Shown piece by piece: positions 18,376 to 27,014 of a stretch of 45,058 nucleotides of DNA (its first letter is position 1; each line of letters begins with the position of its first letter). The DNA is taken from contig CP070802.1 in NCBI GenBank assembly GCA_020343595.1, forward strand, positions 704,070 through 749,127, read 5' to 3'. Below the pieces are notes generated by a model, which saw nothing but the letters and a program-made list of their open reading frames with translations, did no database searches and had not been told where the DNA came from. This DNA is from Caldifarciminota bacterium (lineage in GTDB: Bacteria; Hydrothermota; Tepidihabitantia; SM23-42). Position numbers and translations under genes: made by a program.

Positions 18376-19877
18376 TCTTGCTGCTTTTCATCCTCACGCT
18401 CGACCCCCGCTACCATACGCGTGACGAAGTAGCCCATGAATTGGACTCGATAGCAAGAAGCTATCCTGACATCACAATGCTCGATACCATCGGCTACTCG
18501 TCTTTTGATTCTATTCCTTTGCTCGGCCTGAAAATATCTGATAATCCGGCTGCGGACGAGGACGAACCGGCCGTACTCTATATCGGGTGCCACCATGCCG
18601 AAGAGATACTCGGCATTGAGATCTGCATGTACATGATCTCAGAACTGACCAGTAATTACAGCACGGATTCAACGATCACCGGGTGGATCGATGACCGTGA
18701 AATATGGTTTGTGCCACTGATGAATCCGGACGGCCACAGCGTGGTGATGGCGCCCCCCGAAACCCTCTGGCGTGACACTACCTGGCGTGACAACAAAAGC
18801 GACAACAACAATAGCGGATTCTTTGAACTCGAATATGATGGTGTGGACCTGAATCGTAATTATGACTTCTACTGGACTGAAGGTGGAAGCACCGATCCCA
18901 CATCAGAGTTCTATATAGGCCCGCACTCCTTTTCCGAGAACGAAACGCGCGCGATAAGGGACCTCACCTATGCAAACAACTTCACCTTCTGCATTACATA
19001 CCATTCGGCACGCTACGGCCTGACCGAAGTTGTGTACTTCCCGTGGGATTGGGAAGGTGGATTCTCCCCGGATTTTCCTTTTATAAGGACTATTGCCGAT
19101 ACGATCTCGAAACGGATAATAAGGGATTCAGGCATAGGATACTACAGCGCATTGCCGGGTCAGGGATTGGACGGCCGCGCACGAAATTGGCTCTACGGCG
19201 TATGCGGTGTTTTCACCTACTGCATCGAGGTAGGTACGACAACAATTCTACCAGCATCAATGGTCGATGATCTGTGTCAAAGAAACCTACCCGGTGCATA
19301 TTACTTGCTTGAGCGAGTATCGGAATGCGGTATTACGGGTCACATATACGATTCATTGACCGGTGAACCTTTGAGTGCAGAGGTCATTATACACAACTAC
19401 TACGACCCGAATCTGCCTCCACGCAAAAGTGATCCGCAGTACGGTCGCTTCTTGAGAATCCTAAAACCAGGAACATATGATATCGAGATACGTAAACACG
19501 GTTATGCCTCCATCTACTACGACGACATGCAAATCACCGACGGCCGGATGACGGAATTTGACATTCTAATGAGTAGAACCGGAGGGGAAATGCCTGCACC
19601 CATTCTTCAAAAAAAAATAAATGTGCGACCGAACCCGAGCAGCCATAACGTTCTCATCGAGATTGACGATGGAATGGCGCTCAGTTCACTGACTGTGTAT
19701 GATGTGTCCGGACGTTTGGTAAAGAACTTTGAAAATCCGGATCGTAGAGTGATATGGCAGGGAGTGGATGAACAGAACCGCGCCGTCGCCGAAGGTATCT
19801 ACTGGTTGTTGGGAAGAAGTGAAGAGGAGCGAACAATACAGAAGATCGTTCTGTTGAAGGGTTCGTTTAACCAATAG
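18372..19877 (+). CDS. M14-family zinc carboxypeptidase with sorting domain
   Basis: This secreted peptidase would remove C-terminal residues or cleave peptidoglycan-type peptides. Zinc ligands are visible: His75 and Glu78 (CHHAEE) and His211 (TYHSARYG). Substrate-binding Arg162 sits in DLNRNYDFYW, and the catalytic general base is Glu286 (CIEVGTT). All M14 essentials are thus present, unlike the neighbouring C25 proteins. A carboxypeptidase-regulatory-like beta domain (GITGHIYDSLTGEPLSAEVI) lies at about 323-400. An FlgD/T9SS-like sorting domain follows at about 415-495 (VRPNPSS, LTVYDVSGRLVKNF). The leader MILLLFILTL is unusually short and lacks basic residues. ATGA overlaps the end of C25 copy 3, so the two are translationally coupled. 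Confidence 0.9.
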   Translation: MILLLFILTLDPRYHTRDEVAHELDSIARSYPDITMLDTIGYSSFDSIPLLGLKISDNPAADEDEPAVLYIGCHHAEEILGIEICMYMISELTSNYSTDSTITGWIDDREIWFVPLMNPDGHSVVMAPPETLWRDTTWRDNKSDNNNSGFFELEYDGVDLNRNYDFYWTEGGSTDPTSEFYIGPHSFSENETRAIRDLTYANNFTFCITYHSARYGLTEVVYFPWDWEGGFSPDFPFIRTIADTISKRIIRDSGIGYYSALPGQGLDGRARNWLYGVCGVFTYCIEVGTTTILPASMVDDLCQRNLPGAYYLLERVSECGITGHIYDSLTGEPLSAEVIIHNYYDPNLPPRKSDPQYGRFLRILKPGTYDIEIRKHGYASIYYDDMQITDGRMTEFDILMSRTGGEMPAPILQKKINVRPNPSSHNVLIEIDDGMALSSLTVYDVSGRLVKNFENPDRRVIWQGVDEQNRAVAEGIYWLLGRSEEERTIQKIVLLKGSFNQ

Positions 19878-19902
19878 ATCGCAAACCTGATTCTCGGCAT
19901 CA

Positions 19903-20772
19903 TTAGACGAGAGCTATTATCAATACACAAACGACAACCCATGACATCAGGCACAGCTGAAGCGGCAAATCGCTGAACAGCACCTTTTCTGGAATATCTG
20001 TATCAAGCTTTTGGTATGTAATGTACAGATACCGGAAGATACCGTAGATAACAAAAGGTATCGTGAATATTAGATTCTTGGTCCCGAATTTGGCAACGGT
20101 ATCAGGCGCGAGTGTATAGAGACAGTACGCAACTATACATGCAGCAGTAACAACAGAGATCATCTGGTTCAGGAGTGTCAGTGAATACTGTGATAGTATC
20201 TTCCGGTGTTTTGATGCATCTTCTCCAAGCAAAACGATCTCTGTCCGACGCTTGGCGACCGCGAGAAATAGCGCAATCAGTAGAGTGCAGAGCAGCAGCC
20301 AGGAAGAAATCTCTACGTCTATTGCGACGGCACCAGCAATCGCCCTCAAGACATATCCAAAGGCTACGAACAAAACGTCGAGTATCACGATCTGTTTCAC
20401 CCCAAGAGAATAGGTAAGCATCAAAAGACCATAAGCGCAGCAGATAATAAGGAAGTCAATACCAAGGAAATAACTGCTCGCAATGGACAACAACATGAGT
20501 ATACAGGCGAGGGCACCTGCCTTTTTCCTTCGTATCCGACCTGCTGCAATGGGTCGTTTTGATTTGACCGGATGCTTAAGGTCATCCTTGTAATCGATGA
20601 TATCATTGATGATATACCCACTGCTGCTGAGAATTGAAAAGACTACGAATGCAGCAATACTCTTCGTAATGCTGGTGGGAATCAGGAAATTTCGACTGAA
20701 GATGAGCCCGGCAAAAACAAATACATTCTTCAACCATTGCCGGGGGCGTAATAATCTAAAATAATCCTTCAA
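19903..20772 (-). CDS. UbiA-family prenyltransferase, decaprenyl-phosphate phosphoribosyltransferase type
   Basis: This polytopic membrane enzyme has 289 residues. The first catalytic motif is NDIIDYKDD (56-64), followed by HPVKSKRPIAAGRI. The second conserved region is YSLGVKQIVILDVLFVAFGY (121-140). The opening RPRQWLKNVFVFAGLIFS and this motif pair are typical of the subgroup that transfers phosphoribose onto polyprenyl phosphate (Rv3806c-like) rather than of ubiquinone or menaquinone enzymes. The likely product is a lipid-linked ribose or arabinose donor for cell-envelope glycans. The start is TTG with GGGGAGG upstream. It follows pmbA on the same strand by 30 bases and is probably cotranscribed. 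The subgroup call is from motif memory. Confidence 0.8.
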   Translation of the reverse strand: MKDYFRLLRPRQWLKNVFVFAGLIFSRNFLIPTSITKSIAAFVVFSILSSSGYIINDIIDYKDDLKHPVKSKRPIAAGRIRRKKAGALACILMLLSIASSYFLGIDFLIICCAYGLLMLTYSLGVKQIVILDVLFVAFGYVLRAIAGAVAIDVEISSWLLLCTLLIALFLAVAKRRTEIVLLGEDASKHRKILSQYSLTLLNQMISVVTAACIVAYCLYTLAPDTVAKFGTKNLIFTIPFVIYGIFRYLYITYQKLDTDIPEKVLFSDLPLQLCLMSWVVVCVLIIALV

Positions 20773-20802
20773 TTACCCGCCTCCCCGAGAAATCTAGTCT
20801 AA

Positions 20803-22167
20803 TCAGAAATCCGTGGCACTCGTGAAATTGAAATCGTTGATCTTCACTGCCGGAACAACAGTACCCGTGGCAAAACGCGAACCGTAGCCCGGATCACCTG
20901 CAACCAATTCCGTTCGATTCGAAATACTCTGCACCCTGTTCAGAACGTCGATGATATTCTCTGTGAATCTCAAGTTCTTCACACCTTTCCTGACCCTACC
21001 ATCTTCGATCAGAAAAGTACCGTCTCTGGTCATCCCGGTAAATACTAGTTTGTGGGGATCGATGATATTCGTATAGTGAAAACGTGTCACTAGTATGCCT
21101 CTCTTGGTTTCGCTTATCATCTCATCGATAGTCTTCTTGCCGGGTTTCATGACGACATTCAAAGGTATCGGGCCGAACGGGTTGGGTGCGCCGAGCGCGT
21201 GCCCGGTTGATTTCTTTTTCTCCTTGTATGCCGCCAATGAGTCGTAGACTACATTTTTGGCAATACCCTTATCGATCAAAACAAGACGTCTCTTGGGAAC
21301 ACCCTCGAAATCGAATGGAAAAGCAAACCCCTTTTTTGCAAAGGGATCATCGATCACGGTGATCCTCTCATCTACGATCTTCGTACCCAATTTGCCGGTC
21401 AAATAAGAGCGCTCTTCTTGAAATATCTTGCCGTTAAATGCATAGAATGACAAGTAATCTATGAATTCACTAGCGGCAAGTGGTTCGAATATCGTTGTGT
21501 ATCGACCCGGCCCCAGTTCCGCGGGGTCTTTTGAAAGCAATGCTTTTCTTGCTGCTGTTTCCGCGAGTTCCTGAAAGTCAACATCACGCACATCGCGGTT
21601 ACCGGCTTGTGCATACCCGGTCGAGTTACCGGTCGACATAACGACATTACTAAAAACATCGCCGCAGACCGAATGAGCAAAAACGCCCAGCGAATTCCCC
21701 ACACATATCTCCGCAGTACCGTTTGACACAGAACCAAAGGCATCGAGCTCGTTCCGCCTGGCAACATCTACGACCGCTCCAACCGCTCTTGCGCGGTCTC
21801 GTTCAGAGAACGATCCCGTACCCTTCACATTAACATTCAGCTCACGGTACCTTCCCGAAGCAAGCTTCGGCAGCGTAACGAAATCAGTATTCTCTTTCTG
21901 GAAGCGGGCGATCTTCTCGGCCCAAGCAACGGCTTCACGAATCTTCCCCGGATCAAGGGAATTGGTTGAAGCAATACCGAGCTTTTTACCAAACACAACA
22001 CGAATTGAAATGCTGCTGTTCGACTCACTGACATTCTGATGGATGTAGTTATTGGCAAAACGTGTAAGAGCCTGCTCATGATTAACGATAGAAACCTCGA
22101 CCTGATCAGCCTTTGAGCTATCTTTCACAAAATTAATGATTTTTCTGGCTTCTCTTTTTCCGATCAT
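20803..22167 (-). CDS. pmbA: TldD/PmbA family protein, PmbA (TldE) type
   Basis: This has 454 residues, the usual PmbA length. TldD/PmbA proteins form heteromeric metalloproteases that trim peptides. The TldD subunit carries a HExxxH zinc site; none is present here, so this is the PmbA/TldE partner type. Recognisable stretches are SISIRVVFGKKLGIASTN (about 52-69) and the conserved end GYGSRFATGTVVPAVKINDF. No tldD is visible in the window. Ribosome-binding site AAAGGAG lies 4 bases before ATG 22167, and a promoter lies at 22199-22226. Confidence 0.88.
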   Translation of the reverse strand: MIGKREARKIINFVKDSSKADQVEVSIVNHEQALTRFANNYIHQNVSESNSSISIRVVFGKKLGIASTNSLDPGKIREAVAWAEKIARFQKENTDFVTLPKLASGRYRELNVNVKGTGSFSERDRARAVGAVVDVARRNELDAFGSVSNGTAEICVGNSLGVFAHSVCGDVFSNVVMSTGNSTGYAQAGNRDVRDVDFQELAETAARKALLSKDPAELGPGRYTTIFEPLAASEFIDYLSFYAFNGKIFQEERSYLTGKLGTKIVDERITVIDDPFAKKGFAFPFDFEGVPKRRLVLIDKGIAKNVVYDSLAAYKEKKKSTGHALGAPNPFGPIPLNVVMKPGKKTIDEMISETKRGILVTRFHYTNIIDPHKLVFTGMTRDGTFLIEDGRVRKGVKNLRFTENIIDVLNRVQSISNRTELVAGDPGYGSRFATGTVVPAVKINDFNFTSATDF

Positions 22168-22198
22168 ACAACTCCTTTTCTATGGCGCTCCATGCCAT

Positions 22199-22226
22199 AT
22201 TCTATATGGAATTACCTCGAAGTCAA
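22199..22226 (-). promoter_or_regulatory. Sigma70-type promoter for pmbA-ubiA
   Basis: Read on the minus strand, TTGACT (22226-22221) and TAGAAT (22204-22199) are separated by 16 bp. It sits in the 122-base gap between mntP and pmbA and gives a short leader containing the pmbA ribosome-binding site. Confidence 0.6.
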
Positions 22227-22289
22227 CATTCATCCAGGTGTGATGGAATTACAGATACCCTGCCTGATCACACAGATTTGAAACGAACG

Positions 22290-22844
22290 TCAGATATGTT
22301 CAAGGAGGATCTTCACCCCGATGATTACCAGAATAAGCCCACCGATGATCCTGATCCTTTTTTTGAAGAATGCTCCCAGTCTATCGCCAAGATAATACCC
22401 GAAAAAAGAGAGCAAGAACGTTACAATACCAATAATGAGTATGGTTCGAACGATGGCAACATCCAAGAATGCAAAACTAACACCTGCCGCCAGGGCATCC
22501 ACGCTCGTTGCTACGGAAAGCAAAAGCAGAATATGAATGTCAAGCGGATTGACACCGGAGCGCTGTGAGCCGGTTTGCAGGGCTTCGTACATCATGTGCA
22601 TACCAATGAAACAGAGGAGAACAAAAGAAACCCAGTGGTCGATGCCACCGATAATGTCACTGAGCAATGAGCCCGCTGTCCAACCAATTATTGGCATGCC
22701 AGCCTGAAAAATACCAAAGAACATGCCTACCTTCAGAGCATGCCTGAAACGGACACGCGGGGCGGCAATACCGCTGCTCACGGCTACAGCAAACGCATCA
22801 AGAGCAAGGCCAAGCGCTATAAAGAAGGTTACGAGTATATTCAT
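22290..22844 (-). CDS. mntP: Manganese efflux pump MntP
   Basis: This is a six-helix membrane protein of 184 residues (family about 188) that exports Mn2+. The duplicated MntP motif is seen as GLALDAFAVAVSSGI (12-26) and VATSVDALAAGVSFAFL (about 111-127), each with the essential Asp in a membrane helix. Loop basic residues and a C-terminal helix (GGLILVIIGVKILLEHI) agree with the family. The start codon overlaps the stop of the methyltransferase gene upstream (22841-22844), so the two are coupled. I see no yybP-ykoY-like riboswitch upstream, because the preceding gene abuts it. Confidence 0.92.
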   Translation of the reverse strand: MNILVTFFIALGLALDAFAVAVSSGIAAPRVRFRHALKVGMFFGIFQAGMPIIGWTAGSLLSDIIGGIDHWVSFVLLCFIGMHMMYEALQTGSQRSGVNPLDIHILLLLSVATSVDALAAGVSFAFLDVAIVRTILIIGIVTFLLSFFGYYLGDRLGAFFKKRIRIIGGLILVIIGVKILLEHI

Positions 22845-23518
22845 AATGCGGGATTCAATATGAAGAACAAACTCGACTCATCTACTTCTTCGATGCGAAA
22901 TGTAACCGGCACACCCATTACAATACCACGAAATTGCTCAGGAGTGATCGTCGTTGCTACAAATCCGTCTCGGCACGCAATAACACCGTCGCGTGTTCTG
23001 TCACGGTCGATTTCGCCGATCAATCCTTCCCTGGCTTGTAGCTCAAACCACTCCAACCGATGCTGCCATATTTTCGGAGAATAGCTGGAGAAATAAACCT
23101 TTCCATTACCCTTTGCCACGCGGACACTTTCACGGATGAGTTCTTTCTGAGCAACGTGAAACGCAGAAATACCATTCTGGATGCAGACTACGTGATCGAA
23201 GGAATGATCAGCAAATGCCAATCTTATCGCGTCCATTACAGCCAAATGGCAATTGCATTCACGTCGCAGGAAGAGCCGGGCAGATTCAATATTCGCCGCT
23301 GATATATCTATGCCATATACTGCTCCAGCGCGTTCTGAAAGGTATTTCATGACTCGTCCGTATCCGCATCCTAATTCAAGGACGCTCTCCCCAGGAACTA
23401 AGTATCTTGCCACGTAATCCATTTCACCAACGAGATATTGCTGAATACGAGGCGGAGCCATATCGTAGCAGCGTTTCAATCGGTCGCCATAAAGCTTGTC
23501 AGCGTAGTATCCTATCAT
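22841..23518 (-). CDS. Class I SAM-dependent methyltransferase
   Basis: This has 225 residues with a Rossmann methyltransferase core. Motif I is VLELGCGYGRVMKYL (about 46-60) and motif II acidic residue is in VYGIDIS (about 68-74). Motif IV-like sequence is FDHVVCIQNGI (about 104-114), and a later strand is GNGKVYFSSYSP. The substrate cannot be read from sequence; small-molecule methyltransferases (UbiE-like) are most similar. I see no clear ribosome-binding site before ATG 23518. It lies 39 bases downstream of the KamA-like gene and overlaps mntP, forming a three-gene operon. Confidence 0.85.
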   Translation of the reverse strand: MIGYYADKLYGDRLKRCYDMAPPRIQQYLVGEMDYVARYLVPGESVLELGCGYGRVMKYLSERAGAVYGIDISAANIESARLFLRRECNCHLAVMDAIRLAFADHSFDHVVCIQNGISAFHVAQKELIRESVRVAKGNGKVYFSSYSPKIWQHRLEWFELQAREGLIGEIDRDRTRDGVIACRDGFVATTITPEQFRGIVMGVPVTFRIEEVDESSLFFILNPAL

Positions 23519-23557
23519 ATGAAAGCTATGATGGAAAGTTCTGGTGTCCTGCTTTGA

Positions 23558-24724
23558 TTATTCTAACTCGTCAAGCCAGCCGGCAGTCGCAACTAGCCTG
23601 CGCTTGAAAAACTTACCTGAATCAGCAGGGTCTTTTGCCTGATGGTATCTAAAATACATATACCCGTCCGAAATACCCAGTATCTCGACCTTGCCGGTTC
23701 TATGCGACATGACGTATCTAAACCTTTTGCTCGGACCATCCAACATCCTCTTCGCACGTTCGACGACCTGCAATCCCTTGTGCAGCGACACTTGAAAATT
23801 GTGTTTCACGCGCTTTACCGGACGGCATTGGAATACATAATACGGTTGTATGCTAACCTTCAGCAATTGCTTTTGAAGGTCGGCAAGGATCTCTGGAGTA
23901 TCGTTCACGCCCTTAAGTAGAACAGCTTGATTGCTAACAGCAATCGATGCTCTTTCGAGGGCCTTTACCGCAACTACGGTCTTCTGCGAGATTTCACGAG
24001 GATGATTTATGTGCGTAACCACAATGATCCTCTTCTTATATGTTGTATAATACCTGAGTAATTCAAGGAGATGCTTGTCTGAGAGAATGCGATCTGGCAT
24101 GGCAACCGTAATCTTAGTACCGAATCTGATGAAATTCAGATGATCAATTGCCGAAAGTTTCTGCAGGAATCGCTCGATAATATCTGTTGAGAGAATCAGG
24201 GGATCGCCACCGCTCACCAGAACATTGGTTATTTCAGTATGTCTTTCGATATACTTAACCGCATCATTGAACCGTCTCAATATCTCGCCGGTTTCCAACC
24301 CAATTAGCCTCTTTCTGAAGCAATAGCGGCAGTACGTGGCACAGCGGTTCGTAGCGAGTATCAATGCGGTCTGTGCGTACTTATGTTGAAGCCCCGGCAT
24401 CATTGTATTGGATAACTCACCACTCGTATCATATTGTCCAAGAAGATTGAATTCTTCGGCTGACGGGACGATCATCTTTCTTATGGGATCATCAGGATCG
24501 TTCCGGTCAATGAGAGAAAGATAGTGATGGCTGATCCGCATTGGATGTCTCTCGATGACATCTGACATCTGCCTTTTCTCTCGCTGCGATAGCCACAGAT
24601 GTCTGTCGAGATGGACAACAGTCCTTATACTTTCTCTGAGCTCACGACGCCACGTATAATCAGCATGTATTCTTCCTCTATTTGTCTCTGTTCTTTTCAT
24701 CAGGATAACCTCATTCTCAGGCAT
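23558..24724 (-). CDS. KamA-family radical SAM aminomutase-like protein
   Basis: This has 388 residues. The radical-SAM [4Fe-4S] cysteines are Cys128, Cys132 and Cys135 (NRCATYCRYCFRK). The SAM-binding GGDP motif is at 172-175, and the PLP-binding Lys is likely Lys345 (HRTGKVEILG). These place it in the lysine 2,3-aminomutase family. In clostridial lysine 2,3-aminomutase two Asp residues hold the substrate side chain (in QCD and VVDAPGGGGK). Here the first is Arg301 (QCRPVKRV) and the second is absent (YVMSHRTGK), so lysine is probably not the substrate. The start at 24724 is supported by GGAG six bases upstream and a promoter at 24774-24802. Family firm, substrate unknown. Confidence 0.88.
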   Translation of the reverse strand: MPENEVILMKRTETNRGRIHADYTWRRELRESIRTVVHLDRHLWLSQREKRQMSDVIERHPMRISHHYLSLIDRNDPDDPIRKMIVPSAEEFNLLGQYDTSGELSNTMMPGLQHKYAQTALILATNRCATYCRYCFRKRLIGLETGEILRRFNDAVKYIERHTEITNVLVSGGDPLILSTDIIERFLQKLSAIDHLNFIRFGTKITVAMPDRILSDKHLLELLRYYTTYKKRIIVVTHINHPREISQKTVVAVKALERASIAVSNQAVLLKGVNDTPEILADLQKQLLKVSIQPYYVFQCRPVKRVKHNFQVSLHKGLQVVERAKRMLDGPSKRFRYVMSHRTGKVEILGISDGYMYFRYHQAKDPADSGKFFKRRLVATAGWLDELE

Positions 24725-24773
24725 GTTTTACTCCACACTCCTTGAATCTGCAACAGTAATTTTACTTACATAT

Positions 24774-24802
24774 ATTATACACGAATTCCTCCAACATGTC
24801 AA
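24774..24802 (-). promoter_or_regulatory. Sigma70-type promoter for the KamA-like operon
   Basis: On the minus strand TTGACA (24802-24797) and TATAAT (24779-24774) are separated by 17 bp, both at consensus. The leader is roughly 40-45 bases and contains AAGGAG and GGAG before ATG 24724. Confidence 0.75.
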
Positions 24803-24893
24803 TGATACAAATGACCATGTATTAGAGAGGAAGTGATATCACCTAAAAAAATGTACGACTAAGTACTATACAATATAACTGATCTAATCATTT

Positions 24894-26807
24894 TCACGTG
24901 TGAAAAGTAATCTCAAACCTAGTCCCCGTGTTCTTATGACTCTTGATGCTGATACTGCCGCCATGGTCTTTCACTATTTTCTGCGCGATATACAGACCGA
25001 GACCCGTTCCACTTTTCTTTGTGCTGTAGTACGGACTGAAGATCCGTTTCCTTTCCTCCTCGTCCATACCGATGCCGTTATCAGCTATGATGAGCCTTAT
25101 CTCGCCGCGTGATTCTTCCAGGCTGATATCAATCTTCGGCTCGCGGTCCTTCAGCGCAGTGACCGCGTCGATTGCGTTCACAACGATGTTCAGAAGTGCC
25201 CTCCTGAAATCATGCGGGCTGCCGACAAGGTCCATGTCGGCTCCGATGGCCTTATTCAGCTCTATGTTCTTATCTTTTATGCTATTCTCTATCAAAGGAG
25301 CAAGATCGTTCAGAATATCGCCAATTTTGAACGAGATCTTTTCTCTCATCTTTGGTCTCGCAAGCATCAAGAAATCATTCACCGTTTTTGTAAGAACATC
25401 TATCTCATGCTTCAGACTCCTGGTAATGCGCACGTAGTCAGTGTCCTCACTGGGGAATTCCTTCGTTAATCTTTGTATTCCAATTGAAAGACCATTCAGT
25501 GGGTTCTTAATCTCGTGGGCAAGGTTCGCCACGAGATTTCCGAGGAAGACAAGCCGCTCTGCTTCTTCTCGTTCCCTCTCGAACTCCCGTATTGTGGTTA
25601 CGTCGTGCAATATGGCGATCGCACCCGAAATCCTCTGTCTTTTATCGAAGAGTGGATACGCTGCGTACCGAAGATCCCGGCCAAAAACCTGCTTCTCGTC
25701 GGCGACCTTCTTACCTTCTTTTATTACTCTTTCAATGTCAAAGGGATCCTCAGGTAGTATTCTTACATAGGTATTTCCGACGAGAAAATCCTCATCGAAG
25801 GTAGACATCGTACAGAACATCTCATTTACTGCAGTGATCATTCTTTTCTGGTCCACAAGCAAAACACCGTCTTCAATTGCTCCAAGAGTTTTATTGAATA
25901 GATCTTTGATATTAGCGTAGGATTGATAATTCATTAACCATAGAATCAAAAGAAAACTTGCCCCGAATATTATCACGAACAGTGCGATCAATTGCCCTTC
26001 TGTCCTCCTGACGTGCCGATAATAACTACTGAGGCTTATTCCGATTCTGAAGATACCAACAATCTCGCCCTCGATAATAAAAGGACGCACTAACTCAAGA
26101 ATATTCTCATCATTGAATTTTTCGATACGGCTTGTCTCGATCCTGTTTTCTACGACTCTAACCAACTCAGGGTCATCCTCAATTCTGCTTATCGTCTCGA
26201 TATTAGGCGTGGCAAACAATATGCCTTCGGTATCCTGAAGTACAAGGTAATTGACCATCGGATTCGCCGACATTTGACTCATTATCTTGTTGATGCCAAA
26301 TTCGGTACGAAATTCTTTTATCACCTCTGCCGATAGTTCAATTTGGTATATGCGTTCGGCAACCACATAGACAAACCGCATGAATGTTTCGTTCGCGACG
26401 TCAAAATACATAAATGAAATCGGCTCTTTCTGCTCGAAAATTTCATCACTGACAAGAAAGGGTGCCCCGGAGCCCAAAATCGTTTGTCTGGTTTTCTTAT
26501 TGAATACCGCGATAGAGTGGAAGCCAAAACTCTGTCTTATGTTCGTGGTATTTGATCGTGTAAGATTGGCCTCGAGCGCACTACAGACGCCGAGCATTTT
26601 ATCGATGAGTTCATCCTCTAACCGAGCTTCGGCAAAGATCATATTCTCCTGCGTCGAAGCAATAACCGAGAGGAAGGAGCGCGCCTGTTCTTTGATGAGA
26701 TCGAGCATTATCCGCCGGCCGGCGAATAGTCCAAAACCAAGGAACGTTCCTAACAGAACCAGGAGTATTATGCCTAACAACAAGTACCTTCTCATTCCTC
26801 TGGCCAT
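24894..26807 (-). CDS. Membrane sensor histidine kinase with periplasmic sensor and PAS domains
   Basis: This has 637 residues. TM1 spans about 6-27 and a Cache-like extracytoplasmic sensor about 28-270. TM2 is at about 272-293 (IALFVIIFGASFLLILWL), followed by a PAS domain at about 305-410 and HisKA with phosphoacceptor His431 (NLAHEIKNPLNGL). HATPase_c occupies about 530-637 (N-box NIVVNAIDAV, G1 DNGIGMD, G2 GTGLGLYIAQ). The architecture resembles NtrB/AtoS-type kinases. No response regulator is adjacent, so it is an orphan here. A promoter (TTGACT, 17 bp, TATTAT) ends only 8 bases before ATG 26807, so the mRNA is predicted to be leaderless. Confidence 0.9.
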   Translation of the reverse strand: MARGMRRYLLLGIILLVLLGTFLGFGLFAGRRIMLDLIKEQARSFLSVIASTQENMIFAEARLEDELIDKMLGVCSALEANLTRSNTTNIRQSFGFHSIAVFNKKTRQTILGSGAPFLVSDEIFEQKEPISFMYFDVANETFMRFVYVVAERIYQIELSAEVIKEFRTEFGINKIMSQMSANPMVNYLVLQDTEGILFATPNIETISRIEDDPELVRVVENRIETSRIEKFNDENILELVRPFIIEGEIVGIFRIGISLSSYYRHVRRTEGQLIALFVIIFGASFLLILWLMNYQSYANIKDLFNKTLGAIEDGVLLVDQKRMITAVNEMFCTMSTFDEDFLVGNTYVRILPEDPFDIERVIKEGKKVADEKQVFGRDLRYAAYPLFDKRQRISGAIAILHDVTTIREFEREREEAERLVFLGNLVANLAHEIKNPLNGLSIGIQRLTKEFPSEDTDYVRITRSLKHEIDVLTKTVNDFLMLARPKMREKISFKIGDILNDLAPLIENSIKDKNIELNKAIGADMDLVGSPHDFRRALLNIVVNAIDAVTALKDREPKIDISLEESRGEIRLIIADNGIGMDEEERKRIFSPYYSTKKSGTGLGLYIAQKIVKDHGGSISIKSHKNTGTRFEITFHT

Positions 26808-26815
26808 GTACGTTC

Positions 26816-26844
26816 ATAATAACCAAAAGAATCGATGAAGTCAA
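26816..26844 (-). promoter_or_regulatory. Promoter of the 26.8-kb sensor kinase, leaderless type
   Basis: On the minus strand TTGACT (26844-26839) and TATTAT (26821-26816) are separated by 17 bp. Only 8 bases separate the -10 box from ATG 26807, predicting a 5' leader of about 1-2 bases and no Shine-Dalgarno sequence. Confidence 0.65.
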
Positions 26845-26970
26845 TATTATGAAGGGCAATGTAATCATATATTCACAAAGATCAACAGAATAACTCAGAT
26901 CATGTTCATAAGGTCACCAACACACAAATTTGTGGCACCTGTTACACTCAATGTAGAGGGCAGAACGCAA

Positions 26971-26998
26971 TTGACTAAAACCTGAAAATCGATAATAT
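26971..26998 (+). promoter_or_regulatory. Promoter of argF
   Basis: TTGACT (26971-26976) and TAATAT (26993-26998) are separated by 16 bp. A short leader carries GGAGG at 27006-27010 before ATG 27015. The rest of the 207-base divergent gap (26808-27014) holds the kinase promoter and a weak ARG-box-like palindrome (26860-26877). Confidence 0.55.
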
Positions 26999-27014
26999 AT
27001 AGCACGGAGGCATA

